From an uncultured Clostridia bacterium (GTDB taxonomy: Bacteria; Bacillota; Clostridia; TANB77; CAG-508): a stretch of DNA of 41,730 nucleotides. The notes beneath the pieces are model-generated. The model was given only the letters and a program-made list of their open reading frames with translations, ran no database searches and was not told where the DNA came from. Below, piece by piece: positions 24,063 to 33,688 of the stretch. The stretch lies in the NCBI GenBank assembly GCA_934133175.1, contig CAKPAX010000012.1, positions 1 through 41,730 on the forward strand. The letters are read 5' to 3'. The translations under genes were made by a program, and so were the position numbers. The first letter of the stretch is position 1. Each line of letters begins with the position of its first letter.

Positions 24063-25202
24063 CTATATATTATTTATTTCACTTTCATTTTCATTTGCAT
24101 TATCTAAATACTGTTCTAATTTTTTAACAACTTCTTCTAATCCTGTTCCCTTATAATATGAAGACATTACAAAGTTTAATTTTGGTAAAGCTGTTTCTTT
24201 TAAATTTTTATTTTTCTTTTTTTGATTATTTTCTTGTATATATTCTTCCTCAACATTATCATCAGGCTCTTTTAATGAAATTTGTAATTTTTCCACATTA
24301 TCTTTTAGTTCATTTAAAAACTCTGCTACACTTTCTGTTTCTACTCCAGAAAATACAATTACAAATTTAGGTCCCATATACCTTACAAAAACATAGTTTT
24401 CAGATATATTTCCTTTTATATATTCTGATATAGTAGAAATTACTTTATTTCCTAATTCTCTTGAATATTGCTTGTTTATTTCTGGCAAATTTATTATCTT
24501 AAACATACAAATAGTTGATATTGTATATTTATCAATGGTTTTCTTTCCTTCACCATATAAATATTCTTCAGAATATAAACCTGAAAAAGAATCTTTTCTT
24601 ACTATAGCTTCTAAAGTTTTTTGATGTACTACAGTTTTTAATACTGTAATAATATTATCTTTTACAACTTCAAAAATTGTTGTATCAACATTATCAAAAT
24701 CATGTGGTTTTCCACTTTCTAATATCCAATATCCAATGTAAACGTTATCAATATATAATGGAAAGAAAATAGCTGATTTAGCTCTTCCAAATTCCATTTG
24801 TTGATATGGTAATCTTTCATTTTCATTATTTACTGTTACATATTTAGGAGTAGCAGTTGAAATACTGTCTTTAAACATAGCTACTTCATGTAATTTTTTC
24901 AAAGAATCCCAATGCTTTTCATCAACATTTGATGCTTTTACAGTATATTCAGCTCCATCAAAAACAACAATAGTAGAGTATTTTATTTCATATTTTTCAA
25001 TTAATATTTGATTTATTTTTTTTATTTTTTCTTCAACTGTTGAACATTCCCCTATAGTATTCATAAAGTCTTGCAATACATTTAAGTTGTTTATTCTTTG
25101 GTTTATATTTTTAAACGTTTCTATCTTCTTATGTATTGACATATTATATAATATTAATGCAATTATCACAACGACTAATACTATAACTATTGCTAAAATC
25201 AC
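24063..25202 (-). CDS. Membrane-anchored GAF domain with degenerate GGDEF domain
   Basis: 379 aa from a GTG with AGGAGGGG 5 nt upstream. One TM (1-20), a coiled coil (about 24-50), a GAF-like sensor domain (about 50-190), then a GGDEF-like fold beginning DSFSGLYSEEYL (204-215). The signature loop reads RYMGPKF (274-280) instead of RxGGDEF, so diguanylate cyclase activity is not expected; it may bind a nucleotide or act as a scaffold. A charged, Asn/Lys-rich insert (about 315-345) is present near the C-terminus. It lies between the AT-hook ATPase-like gene (18 bp upstream) and ireB (11 bp downstream). Confidence 0.75.
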   Translation of the reverse strand: MILAIVIVLVVVIIALILYNMSIHKKIETFKNINQRINNLNVLQDFMNTIGECSTVEEKIKKINQILIEKYEIKYSTIVVFDGAEYTVKASNVDEKHWDSLKKLHEVAMFKDSISTATPKYVTVNNENERLPYQQMEFGRAKSAIFFPLYIDNVYIGYWILESGKPHDFDNVDTTIFEVVKDNIITVLKTVVHQKTLEAIVRKDSFSGLYSEEYLYGEGKKTIDKYTISTICMFKIINLPEINKQYSRELGNKVISTISEYIKGNISENYVFVRYMGPKFVIVFSGVETESVAEFLNELKDNVEKLQISLKEPDDNVEEEYIQENNQKKKNKNLKETALPKLNFVMSSYYKGTGLEEVVKKLEQYLDNANENESEINNI

Positions 25203-25220
25203 TCTTACCCCTCCTATTTA

Positions 25221-27707
25221 TTAGTAATTTTGTTTCATTTGATTTAATGTATTATTCATGCTTGAGGAAAAACCACCATTATATTGTGTTTTGTTAGGTT
25301 TATACGTACCTTTTCCAGAAACTAAAGGATAAATCATATTTGCAAGTTGTTTTAAACTTTGCATGAAATTTTTACTATATCCTTTTAATGATATATCACA
25401 ATTAATTAACCCTTCTAAATATCTCATATAAGTTTCTTCTTCAAAAGGTATAACTGTATATTTTATCATATTTCTATCAAATAATTCTGTCATAAATGAC
25501 ATTGCAGGATCATTATAAAAAGCCATACCACCTATTATTGTTTTTTCCGTTGCACTTCTTATTTTTGTATATTTATTTATAACAATTTTTAATTTATTTT
25601 CATTTAATATATTTTTAGCTTTTAAACCTCTTAGAAAAGCTGTTAAAGGTTGTATTGTAAGTACATCCATAGATTGTACTAAATATATTTCCTGAACTTC
25701 AGAAAAATATTCATCTGGTGTAGAAAAATCACAATCTATTAATACTACTGAATAATTTTTTACTAATGTTTCTAATATTGGTCCAGAATTTTTTATTACA
25801 TCTTTCTCATCCGGTAATGATGTGTATACTGTTAAATTTCTATTTACTTTTATTCCTTCTGCTCTTCCTTCTTTTAAATTATTTATACTATTAAATGCAA
25901 CCTTTCTTAAATCTTCCTCATTTTTTGTATAAATATAATATGAATTTCTATTTTGAGTAGTATCCAATATTGCTGTATTTATTCCCATAGATGCTAATAC
26001 TTGTGCAACATTATTTATTACAAATGATGTACCATTTTTTGTTGTTCCTACAAAAGATACAACTTTTTTATCCCCAGTTAATAGAGAACTTAAATTAGCA
26101 TTTGTATCATAATTATTATTTGTACTTTGTATTTCCTTATTATGATTATATTCATTATAATTATTATTAAAATCTTGATATGTTGAATTATTTTGAATAC
26201 TATTTATACTACTTGTATCATTGTAATAATTGTTTTGAGAATAGTTATTACTGTTGACAGATGTTGAAACATTTTCTTTTTCACTTTTATAACTTTCACT
26301 ATTAGTTACTCCTGGTAGCATTGTATCTTGACTATCTAATTCATCATCAAACTCAAATCCAGGTAGCATAGTTTCTTGACTTTCTTGTAATTGATTACTT
26401 GCTTGTGTATTTATTGTTTTTTCTGTATCACTGCTAAATTCATCTTCCATTCCAGGCAAAGAAATATTCTCTTCTTGTTCTTGAAATTCATCATTCATTC
26501 CCGGTAATGTTATATCTTCGTTTATTTCTTCTACATTTTCTTGAATTTTTTTAGGTCTTCCTCTTCCCCTTTTTGGTTTTTCAACTACATTTTCTTCTAT
26601 TGTAACAGGATTTTTTCTAGGTCTTCCTCTTCTTTTCTTTGGAACTTCTTCTAATTGTTTAAATTCTGTTTCTTTTACAATTGGTTGGTGTTGATTTTCA
26701 TTTTCTTGATTTTGAGCATATTGTGATTGAATTATAGGTTCTTCAATTCTTGTATTATCTATTTGAACATCTCTAAAATCATTTTCATTTATTTCATTTT
26801 GCTCTGTATAATTTTCTATATTAGCTGATTGAATTGGTTCTGATTTTTTTGTTAATCTTGTAACATTATCAGTATGTATTGCTGATGGTATTACAACTGG
26901 TTTTGTTAATCTAGTTTGATTATCTGATTTTAATAATTTTTCACTTGGTCCATTTTGTTGTTGTTTTTTATTTACTTTTGTATTATTCCTTAAACTATTA
27001 GATACTGAATTATTAAATGACATTACCTTTTGGTATTTAGGAGATCTTTCTTCTAAAACAGCTCTTACATTTAATGGCAAAAATTTACTAATAATCCTTA
27101 ATTGATTATCATTATATTGTGCTGCAATATTATCAAAACTTTCAATATATTTATCTTCATCTTTACCTAATCTTTTATAATGTGCTAATATATTTTGAAT
27201 TTCAATTTCACTAACATCATTTTCATTTTCAGCTTGATAACCAACTTCTTCTGAATCTATTCTATAATAAAGTTTTGCTTCCTTTTTTAAACGTGGTTTT
27301 TGAATTAATCTACAAACTTCATCAATGCTTCTGTCAGCACCAATCATTGCATTATATATACCTATTCCAAATAATTTTATTAATATAGGGTCTGATTTTC
27401 CTCTTCTTTCAGAACAGATCAAAATTATTGGAATATCTTCTCCTCTTAAATTAGTAGCTTCATCGCTAATACTATCCAATCTATCAAATATAAACTTATC
27501 CATCTGTTCATAGCTACTATTTGTAAATTGTTCTAATTCTTCGCTTATAACAATTCTGTCATAAGATTTATCTTTTTGTATTTCTTTTAAAATTGCATTA
27601 AAATAATAAACATTTTTATATGAGATTATTTCCTTGTATTCCTTTTGATATTTTTTTACAATTGCCTCAGAAATACTTTCATTATTTACTGCAAATAATA
27701 CTTTCAT
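25221..27707 (-). CDS. ParA/MinD-like protein with AT-hooks and LPG repeats
   Basis: 828 aa in three parts. Residues 1-145 form a receiver-like alpha/beta domain, as in CpaE/TadZ proteins. Residues about 240-540 are low complexity and hold two AT-hook-like cores, RRGRPRK (359-365) and RGRGRPKK (380-387), and four spaced LPG motifs (401, 417, 448, 464) in acidic context. Residues about 545-800 are ParA/MinD-like with SFVGTTKNGTSFVINNVAQ in place of the deviant Walker A (the usual GKT is missing) and VVLIDCDFSTPDE as Walker B-like. ATP hydrolysis is therefore doubtful. It starts 3 bp after a small membrane protein gene. Confidence 0.78.
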   Translation of the reverse strand: MKVLFAVNNESISEAIVKKYQKEYKEIISYKNVYYFNAILKEIQKDKSYDRIVISEELEQFTNSSYEQMDKFIFDRLDSISDEATNLRGEDIPIILICSERRGKSDPILIKLFGIGIYNAMIGADRSIDEVCRLIQKPRLKKEAKLYYRIDSEEVGYQAENENDVSEIEIQNILAHYKRLGKDEDKYIESFDNIAAQYNDNQLRIISKFLPLNVRAVLEERSPKYQKVMSFNNSVSNSLRNNTKVNKKQQQNGPSEKLLKSDNQTRLTKPVVIPSAIHTDNVTRLTKKSEPIQSANIENYTEQNEINENDFRDVQIDNTRIEEPIIQSQYAQNQENENQHQPIVKETEFKQLEEVPKKRRGRPRKNPVTIEENVVEKPKRGRGRPKKIQENVEEINEDITLPGMNDEFQEQEENISLPGMEDEFSSDTEKTINTQASNQLQESQETMLPGFEFDDELDSQDTMLPGVTNSESYKSEKENVSTSVNSNNYSQNNYYNDTSSINSIQNNSTYQDFNNNYNEYNHNKEIQSTNNNYDTNANLSSLLTGDKKVVSFVGTTKNGTSFVINNVAQVLASMGINTAILDTTQNRNSYYIYTKNEEDLRKVAFNSINNLKEGRAEGIKVNRNLTVYTSLPDEKDVIKNSGPILETLVKNYSVVLIDCDFSTPDEYFSEVQEIYLVQSMDVLTIQPLTAFLRGLKAKNILNENKLKIVINKYTKIRSATEKTIIGGMAFYNDPAMSFMTELFDRNMIKYTVIPFEEETYMRYLEGLINCDISLKGYSKNFMQSLKQLANMIYPLVSGKGTYKPNKTQYNGGFSSSMNNTLNQMKQNY

Positions 27708-27710
27708 TTG

Positions 27711-28121
27711 TTACCTCCTTCCAAATTTTACTACTATTGCAAATGCAAGTGGTAGAACTTGGCAAATTACTAATAATGTTATAAATGTAACCATCATTAC
27801 TAATCCTTTTTCTTGTGTATCTAATTTTCTTATACCTATAACATATTGATATATAGCACTAATTGCTATTCCTAAAAAGCATAATGGTATACTATATATT
27901 CTTATTAAATTCAATACATATGCTGTCAATCCATATGCATCAGATCCATATTTTGCTTTATAATCATCTAATGTTTTTGCTGCATTATCTTTTATTTCTA
28001 TTAGTTTACTTTCAGTGTTTGAATCAATTATTGATTCGTTTGCTGCATAAACTTTTCCATTAATCATAAACATTCCAAATATTAGTGTAATAATCACTAT
28101 AAAAATAGCAGTTTTTCTCAT
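27711..28121 (-). CDS. Small secreted/membrane protein, VirB2/TrbC-like layout
   Basis: 136 aa with a cleavable-looking signal peptide (1-26, ending VYA), a helical segment of about 45 residues, then two TMs (about 66-88 and 105-130) and a short basic end. This is the layout of VirB2/TrbC-type pilin subunits, but no sequence signature proves it. SD GGAG lies 9 nt before the ATG. First gene of the operon that continues through the AT-hook protein, GAF/GGDEF protein, ireB, ruvX and DUF1292. Confidence 0.7.
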   Translation of the reverse strand: MRKTAIFIVIITLIFGMFMINGKVYAANESIIDSNTESKLIEIKDNAAKTLDDYKAKYGSDAYGLTAYVLNLIRIYSIPLCFLGIAISAIYQYVIGIRKLDTQEKGLVMMVTFITLLVICQVLPLAFAIVVKFGRR

Positions 28122-28162
28122 TTATTTTGCTCCTTTCGATACTTTTCCTCTTATACCTATAT

Positions 28163-28191
28163 ATCATACAATACTTATAAAAAAATAGCAA
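28163..28191 (-). promoter_or_regulatory. Promoter of the ireB-ruvX operon
   Basis: TTGCTA (28186-28191), 17-nt spacer, TATGAT (28163-28168) on the minus strand. The -35 touches the end of the preceding terminator. Confidence 0.6.
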
Positions 28192-28231
28192 GAAAAAAAA
28201 GGAAGTTTTTTCAAAAACTTCCTTTTTTTCT
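28191..28231 (-). terminator. Terminator of the glucosaminidase gene
   Basis: Nearly perfect 19-bp stem, AAAAAAAGGAAGTTTTT with its complement, 2-nt apparent loop and T8 on the minus strand, 21 bp past the stop. An ORF drawn across it (28060-28248) is not a gene. Confidence 0.9.
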
Positions 28232-28251
28232 AAAAATTTATCTTTCATTTT

Positions 28252-29481
28252 TTATAATTTATTATATAAATATTTAATATGATTATATACACTGTTTGCC
28301 CAGTTTTTATCTGTTGCATATCTTTTATTAACCGCAGATAATGTATTTCCATTATAATACTTTCCATTTGCTATTTCACCATTGTAAATTTTTGTTCCAG
28401 TAGGATTTAAATAATATTTTACAAACACACGAGATATTAAATCTATACTTTCCGAATAATCTGTAAACGAATATGCACTATTATATGGGCTCGAATCATA
28501 TGCACCATATCCAAACAAGTTGTTTTTATTATTTGCTATTTTAGATGTTCCCCAATTACTCTCATGAATTGCTACAGCAGCAACAAATATGCCATTTATA
28601 TTATATTGTTTTTCTGCATAATAAAAATATTCAGCATTATTATACAATATTTTATTTTTGTCTTTCGGATCATTCAAAACTTTTTTAAATTGTTCTAATG
28701 ACAAACCACTAGGAATATTTAAATTCATGTCAGAACTTAATTTTTTTAAAGCTTGGCTTTTGGTCATTCCACCATAATTTTCTTCTATTTCAACACTTGA
28801 TAAATTAGGATTTATATATGTTAGTGAATCCTTATTTACCCAGCCAATAACACCCCCACCATTAATTTGATAAAAATAATCTCCTATTTGTAAGAGTTTA
28901 ACTTCTGTGTTTTTTAAAATTGTACCAACTTTTTGGCTTTCCTCAGAATTTTCAAGCATTACAGAAAGTCTATCTGAGGTCACATATAAAGTGTCTCCAA
29001 CTTTAACCTTATAATTACTTGAATACCCTGCTGTACCTATTTCAACAATTTTATTTACTGCTGATTTTGTTATTGTAGATTTTATTTGTTCTTCGCTTAT
29101 TACCTCATCATTATTATAAGTTTTTCTTATATATACTTTTTGCTTTCCATTACGCCCTTCCTGTGTTACTTGAATGGTTCCTTTAGGCAAATTACTATTA
29201 TTTTCATATTTAGTAATATATTCTAATTCTTCCTCTTCTTCAACAATTTCTTCTTTTGTAACGTCTTTATTATGATTATTTTTTATAATAAAATCATATA
29301 CATCAACCATTTTAGCATTACTTATCTTAATTTTTTCAAAATTTTCATTATTTGAAGCATAAGAAACTATTTTAGTAAAATAAATGTAATAAATACCAAC
29401 CATTATTAATATAATACTAAATAAGAATATAGCAAAAATATTTTTTCTGCTTCTTTTAGTTTTATTTTCTTTTGTTCTCAT
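28252..29481 (-). CDS. Membrane-anchored autolysin: G5, SH3b, glucosaminidase domains
   Basis: Cell-wall hydrolase acting outside the membrane. The start is the ATG at 29481 with AGGTGG upstream; a GTG three codons earlier lies in the SD. One TM (about 16-33), a G5 domain (about 82-149, LPKGTIQVTQEGRNGKQKVY), an SH3b domain (about 157-222, with GGGVIGWVNKDSL) and a C-terminal endo-beta-N-acetylglucosaminidase domain. The likely catalytic glutamate is E307 in AIHESNWGTS, followed by NNLFGYGAYD. Length and order match clostridial glucosaminidases. Monocistronic, with its own promoter and terminator. Confidence 0.9.
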   Translation of the reverse strand: MRTKENKTKRSRKNIFAIFLFSIILIMVGIYYIYFTKIVSYASNNENFEKIKISNAKMVDVYDFIIKNNHNKDVTKEEIVEEEEELEYITKYENNSNLPKGTIQVTQEGRNGKQKVYIRKTYNNDEVISEEQIKSTITKSAVNKIVEIGTAGYSSNYKVKVGDTLYVTSDRLSVMLENSEESQKVGTILKNTEVKLLQIGDYFYQINGGGVIGWVNKDSLTYINPNLSSVEIEENYGGMTKSQALKKLSSDMNLNIPSGLSLEQFKKVLNDPKDKNKILYNNAEYFYYAEKQYNINGIFVAAVAIHESNWGTSKIANNKNNLFGYGAYDSSPYNSAYSFTDYSESIDLISRVFVKYYLNPTGTKIYNGEIANGKYYNGNTLSAVNKRYATDKNWANSVYNHIKYLYNKL

Positions 29482-29498
29482 TTTCACCACCTAAAACA

Positions 29499-29527
29499 AT
29501 TTTAATATTATAGTCGTATTTTGTCAA
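29499..29527 (-). promoter_or_regulatory. Promoter of the glucosaminidase gene
   Basis: Perfect TTGACA (29522-29527), 17-nt spacer, TAAAAT (29499-29504). A TATAAT inside the spacer is only 9 nt from the -35 and was not used. Confidence 0.6.
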
Positions 29528-29557
29528 TTTTAATTTTTGGTAATTTACCTTTTTCTA

Positions 29558-29586
29558 TTGATTTAATTGTATTTTTATAATATATT
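29558..29586 (+). promoter_or_regulatory. Divergent promoter of the plus-strand pair
   Basis: TTGATT (29558-29563), 17-nt spacer, TATATT (29581-29586), 27 nt before the plus-strand start codon. Confidence 0.55.
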
Positions 29587-29613
29587 TATACTGTAATTAT
29601 TTAGGAGGACATT

Positions 29614-30411
29614 ATGTTTAAAAATAAAATTTTTTTAACAATAATAATATTACTTTTTTTAATAATTTTTTTAATAATTTTAACAAACACAGTCTATTCA
29701 TCTTATCTTAATAAAACAACTCTTGAAAATACAATTTATAAAGTTTTAGAAAATAATGAACAAACAATTTTTTCAATAAATAAAATAGTATACTTTAGTA
29801 GTGCCAGTGCTAATACAAACATCACCTCTTCAAACTTAAATGTAAAAAATTTATTACAATATACAGATATAGCTATTTATTTAAATAACAACACTTCTAA
29901 CTTCTCAGCAGAAAACACTTTAAAATCTGTATATATTGACAACATCAATTATAGTAAAAAGCCAGAACTTGGTACTCCTTCATTATACTACAAAAATATA
30001 AATGACTTTTCAAAAGATATATTTATAGAAAACAACAAAATAACTAATACATTAATTTATGATGTAACCTCTGAAGACTCATTAGATTATTCAGAAGCTA
30101 TACTTTTTAACAATTGTGCTAACCCTATAACTCTAAGTTATGTTAATAGTGATATAAAAAGTAATTATACTTTACCAGCCTCACAAACTTCAATTACTTA
30201 TGATGGCTCACTTTTAAAAAATAGTAATATTTTATTAAATTCTATATCTTGTTCAATTAGTTTTGATATAAATATAATAAATAATTTAGACGAAAAATTT
30301 ATATGTCCTATATATATTGATATTCCTTTAAATAGCAAAAGTAACTCAATATATAATGGAAATTTTACATTAATTGATAATACTAACTATACATTTTTTA
30401 GATATAAATAA
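29614..30411 (+). CDS. Membrane-anchored extracytoplasmic protein, unknown
   Basis: 265 aa. SD AGGAGG lies 7 nt before the ATG. One N-terminal TM or signal anchor (about 6-27) is followed by a Ser/Asn/Thr-rich domain outside the membrane, probably beta-rich, with no motif I recognise; two or three cysteines are spread through the last third. It is 15 bp upstream of the acyl-CoA synthetase gene and co-transcribed. Function unknown. Confidence 0.8.
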   Translation: MFKNKIFLTIIILLFLIIFLIILTNTVYSSYLNKTTLENTIYKVLENNEQTIFSINKIVYFSSASANTNITSSNLNVKNLLQYTDIAIYLNNNTSNFSAENTLKSVYIDNINYSKKPELGTPSLYYKNINDFSKDIFIENNKITNTLIYDVTSEDSLDYSEAILFNNCANPITLSYVNSDIKSNYTLPASQTSITYDGSLLKNSNILLNSISCSISFDINIINNLDEKFICPIYIDIPLNSKSNSIYNGNFTLIDNTNYTFFRYK

Positions 30412-30426
30412 AAAGGAGACAAATAA

Positions 30427-32169
30427 ATGAAAAAAAATACACCTATTTATGAGCAATTAAAATCAAAATACCATAAAACATATGAAATTACTAATTTCAA
30501 AGATATGCTATATAGATCAGCAACTTTATACAAATCTAGACCTGCATTCAAATTAAAAAACGAAAATGGCCAAATATATAACATTTCATATGAACAATTT
30601 AAAAAAGATGTAATTTATTTAGGAACAACTTTACTATCTAAAGGACTTAAAAATAAAAAAATATGTATAATTGGAAAGAACAGTTATAAATGGGTAGTTT
30701 CTTACCTAGCAGCAAGCATTGTAGGAATTGTTGTTCCACTTGATAAAGAATTACATAATGACGACATTATTAATTTTATGAACATTTCAGAATGTTCTGC
30801 AATATTAGGAGATAATAAGATTTTAAAAAATATATTTGAAAACACCAATTTAATAAATCCAAACATATTATATTTTAATTTTGATAATAAAAAATCCACT
30901 AATAATATGCTTTCCTATGATTTACTTAAAGATTTTGGTAAAACATTAGTTGAACAAGGAAATGTAGAGTTTGATAATATAAAAGTTAATCCTGATGAAA
31001 TGAAAATTTTATTGTTCACGTCTGGTACCACTGGAAATGCTAAAGGAGTATGTCTATCTCAAAGAAATATATGTTCAAACATTTTATCTATATTTGGAAT
31101 TGTTTATGTTAGAAAAAATGAAACAGTATTATCAATATTGCCTTTACATCACACATATGAATGTACAATAGGCTTTTTACTACTAATATATAGTGGTGGT
31201 AGCATTGCATTCTGTGATGGCTTAAGATATATTACTAAAAATATTAATGAATATCATCCGTCAGTAATTCTTTGTGTCCCTCTCCTACTTGAAAATGTAC
31301 ACAAAAAAATCATAAAATCATTAAACAACTCTTTACCCGAAAAATACAAAAACAAAGATAAATTACAAATTAATAAATTATCTTTCTTAATTAAATTAAT
31401 TGTAAAATCTAAAGTTAGAAAATCTTTAGGCGGAAGATTAAGAATGTTCATAGTTGGTGCAGCTGCAGCAAACCCTATTATAGTAAATGACTTTGATAGT
31501 TTAGGTTTACGTACTCTTCAAGGTTATGGTTTAACAGAGTGTTCTCCATTAGTAGCTGGAAACACAGACTTTTTCTCAAAAGATGATGCATGTGGACTTC
31601 CAATACCTAATGTTGAATATAAAATAGATAATCCAGATGAAGATGGGGTCGGAGAAATTATTGTAAAAGGTCCTAATGTAATGCTTGGATATTACAATGA
31701 TAAAGAAGCTACAGACAAGGTTTTAAAAAACGGATGGTTTTATACTGGTGATTTAGGGAAAATTGATGAAAATGGTTATTTATATATTACTGGAAGATGT
31801 AAAAGTGTCATTGTTACTAAAAATGGAAAAAATATTTACCCAGAAGAAATTGAATATTATTTAAATGATAATCCATTAATTTCAGAATCTTTAGTTTTAG
31901 GCATAAAACATGAAAATGATGACGAAACATATATTAATGCTCAAATTTTTCCTAATATAGAAGCTATTAAAGATTCTTTAAATGGTATTACACCTTCCAA
32001 AGAAGAAGTTCATAAAATAATTTCAAATATTATAAAAAGTGTAAATAGCAATTTACCAAACTACAAACATATTAAAAGTTTTAATATTAGAGATAAAGAA
32101 TTTGAAAAAACTACTACTCAAAAAATTAAACGTTTTGGTAATAATATGAAAATAGATAAAAAGATGTAA
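30427..32169 (+). CDS. Long-chain acyl-CoA synthetase / AMP-binding enzyme
   Basis: Activates a carboxylic acid, probably a fatty acid, as acyl-adenylate and then thioester. ANL-family motifs: P-loop TSGTTGNAKG (198-207), LPLHHTYE, GYGLTECSPLVAG (A5), GWFYTGDLG (A7), and a C-terminal hinge KSVIVTKNGKNIYPEEIE (A8). The catalytic lysine region TTTQKIKR is at the end. 580 aa is normal. SD AAGGAG lies 8 nt upstream. No other lipid gene is nearby, so the substrate is uncertain. Confidence 0.92.
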   Translation: MKKNTPIYEQLKSKYHKTYEITNFKDMLYRSATLYKSRPAFKLKNENGQIYNISYEQFKKDVIYLGTTLLSKGLKNKKICIIGKNSYKWVVSYLAASIVGIVVPLDKELHNDDIINFMNISECSAILGDNKILKNIFENTNLINPNILYFNFDNKKSTNNMLSYDLLKDFGKTLVEQGNVEFDNIKVNPDEMKILLFTSGTTGNAKGVCLSQRNICSNILSIFGIVYVRKNETVLSILPLHHTYECTIGFLLLIYSGGSIAFCDGLRYITKNINEYHPSVILCVPLLLENVHKKIIKSLNNSLPEKYKNKDKLQINKLSFLIKLIVKSKVRKSLGGRLRMFIVGAAAANPIIVNDFDSLGLRTLQGYGLTECSPLVAGNTDFFSKDDACGLPIPNVEYKIDNPDEDGVGEIIVKGPNVMLGYYNDKEATDKVLKNGWFYTGDLGKIDENGYLYITGRCKSVIVTKNGKNIYPEEIEYYLNDNPLISESLVLGIKHENDDETYINAQIFPNIEAIKDSLNGITPSKEEVHKIISNIIKSVNSNLPNYKHIKSFNIRDKEFEKTTTQKIKRFGNNMKIDKKM

Positions 32170-32199
32170 ACTATTATTTAAAGTTTACATCTTTTTATC
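32155..32199. terminator. Bidirectional terminator between convergent genes
   Basis: Perfect 18-bp stem (32155-32172 with 32182-32199), 9-nt loop, A/T flanks. The stop codon of the plus-strand gene lies inside the left arm, and the minus-strand gene ends at 32204, so one hairpin serves both. Confidence 0.92.
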
Positions 32200-32203
32200 T
32201 TTA

Positions 32204-33217
32204 TTATGGCATTACTTCCAAATCAAAATCTGTGTTCCCACTAATTTTTCCATTTTGATATTTATAAACATTAACTCCTATACCCTCATAAACATTTGTA
32301 TCTACTAATATCTCCATAACATTATCATTATCTATGTCTATATATTCCACATTATTAAGATCACAATAATAATCATTTGTTATAGTATCTCCTTCTTGTT
32401 GAAATTGATCTTTTGCCCTAACTAATGTTGCTACTTTATCGAAGTTACTATTTAATAAAATTATTTCTGAAAAATTAGAATATTTTCCATTATTTTCTTC
32501 TCCAGAAAAGCCACCATTTCCATATGCTATAATATACTCTTCTTTATTATCTCCATCTAAATCAATAGATTGTACTTCAAATATTGGGCAATCAAAAAAT
32601 TCTTCTAATTGTTTTGGAATTTCAGTACCATCTGTATATGATTTATATTTTCTTGGTATAGCATTATATTTTTGCGACATTGCTATTTTACTTGTATTTG
32701 ATACAGATCCAACTCCTTCATATGTTTGTTCTAATTTTCCTTTTGTTTCTCCTTTATATTTTCCATTTTCATAATTATAATATTTTATTTCATATTTAGT
32801 TTTATTTTTTTTATTATATGGTATTGAATACATTAAATTATCTTTTGATATATCTACTCCACAATATAACACAATATTTTCCTTAGATTTTGTTTTAGTG
32901 TTATTTTTATTAGAATTTAAACTATTATCTATAACATTCTTTTCTGATATTGTATTATTTTCCTCTGTAATATTTTCTATTAAGGTTTCATTTGTATCTT
33001 CTACAGTATTGGTTTCTGAAGCAATATTAAATTCACTTGATACATCATTTAAATCGCCTTCTAATGTATTATTTAATATATTCTTTTCCTCAGTCTTTGA
33101 ACTTTGATTTTTATTATTAACTCCCCACATAATTCCTGCAACTATAACAATAATTATTATAAATCCAACTACTATCCAAATAACATTTTTTGTCTTTTTA
33201 CTATTTTTTTCTTCCAT
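32204..33217 (-). CDS. Membrane-anchored protein with FG-GAP-like repeats
   Basis: 337 aa. One N-terminal TM (about 12-32), an Asn/Thr/Glu-rich spacer (about 35-115), then an extracytoplasmic domain. Two segments, DLDGDNKEEYIIAYGNGG and DIDNDNVMEILVDT, have the DxDxDxxxE pattern of FG-GAP/VCBS calcium-binding blades. This suggests a small beta-propeller-like or sensor domain. No enzyme motif seen. Monocistronic with its own promoter. Confidence 0.78.
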   Translation of the reverse strand: MEEKNSKKTKNVIWIVVGFIIIIVIVAGIMWGVNNKNQSSKTEEKNILNNTLEGDLNDVSSEFNIASETNTVEDTNETLIENITEENNTISEKNVIDNSLNSNKNNTKTKSKENIVLYCGVDISKDNLMYSIPYNKKNKTKYEIKYYNYENGKYKGETKGKLEQTYEGVGSVSNTSKIAMSQKYNAIPRKYKSYTDGTEIPKQLEEFFDCPIFEVQSIDLDGDNKEEYIIAYGNGGFSGEENNGKYSNFSEIILLNSNFDKVATLVRAKDQFQQEGDTITNDYYCDLNNVEYIDIDNDNVMEILVDTNVYEGIGVNVYKYQNGKISGNTDFDLEVMP

Positions 33218-33268
33218 TTTTATCCCCTTATAAATATAATCTTACATATACTTTATACATTTTTATTT

Positions 33269-33297
33269 ATAATATATTCTTTATATTAATTTGTCAA
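33269..33297 (-). promoter_or_regulatory. Promoter of the FG-GAP-like protein gene
   Basis: Perfect TTGACA (33292-33297), 17-nt spacer, TATTAT (33269-33274) on the minus strand. Confidence 0.65.
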
Positions 33298-33332
33298 CCT
33301 CATTTTCAATTTCACTCATCTCTACATAAAAT

Positions 33333-33362
33333 AAAAGATAGTACTTTATAGTACTATCTTTT
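33333..33362 (-). terminator. Terminator of the tRNA Val-Asp-Phe cluster
   Basis: Perfect 13-bp stem AAAAGATAGTACT with its complement, loop of 4, directly after tRNA-Phe. Confidence 0.9.
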
Positions 33363-33363
33363 T

Positions 33364-33439
<76 letters not shown>

Positions 33440-33478
33440 ATAAAAAAATTAAAACACCATTTTTAATAAATAAAAAAA

Positions 33479-33555
33479 TGGCGACCTGGAACGGGCTCGA
33501 ACCGTCGACCTCTAGCGTGACAGGCTAGCGTTCTAACCAACTGAACTACCAGGCC
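33479..33555 (-). tRNA. tRNA-Asp (GTC)
   Basis: Acceptor GGCCTGG/CCAGGTC with a C-G start, discriminator G, encoded CCA. Anticodon stem CTAGC/GCTAG with loop CTGTCAC gives GTC. Second in the cluster. Confidence 0.97.
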
Positions 33556-33563
33556 GTAAAAAA

Positions 33564-33639
33564 TGGTGGTCGCAATAGGGCTCGAACCTATGACCCCCTG
33601 CTTGTAAGGCAGATGCTCTCCCAGCTGAGCTATGCGACC
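33564..33639 (-). tRNA. tRNA-Val (TAC)
   Basis: Acceptor GGTCGCA/TGCGACC, discriminator A, encoded CCA. Anticodon loop CTTACAA gives TAC. First gene of the tRNA cluster. Confidence 0.97.
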
Positions 33640-33659
33640 ATGTTCTTTCGACGTGATTT

Positions 33660-33688
33660 AGTATACTATTTTTTTTATATATTGTCAA
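33660..33688 (-). promoter_or_regulatory. Promoter of the tRNA Val-Asp-Phe cluster
   Basis: Perfect TTGACA (33683-33688), 17-nt spacer, TATACT (33660-33665), ending 20 bp before tRNA-Val. Confidence 0.85.

Noticed and set aside
28060..28248. Minus-strand 62-aa frame between the glucosaminidase and the small membrane protein
   Set aside because: It runs through a strong terminator hairpin and overlaps the signal peptide of the real gene in another frame.
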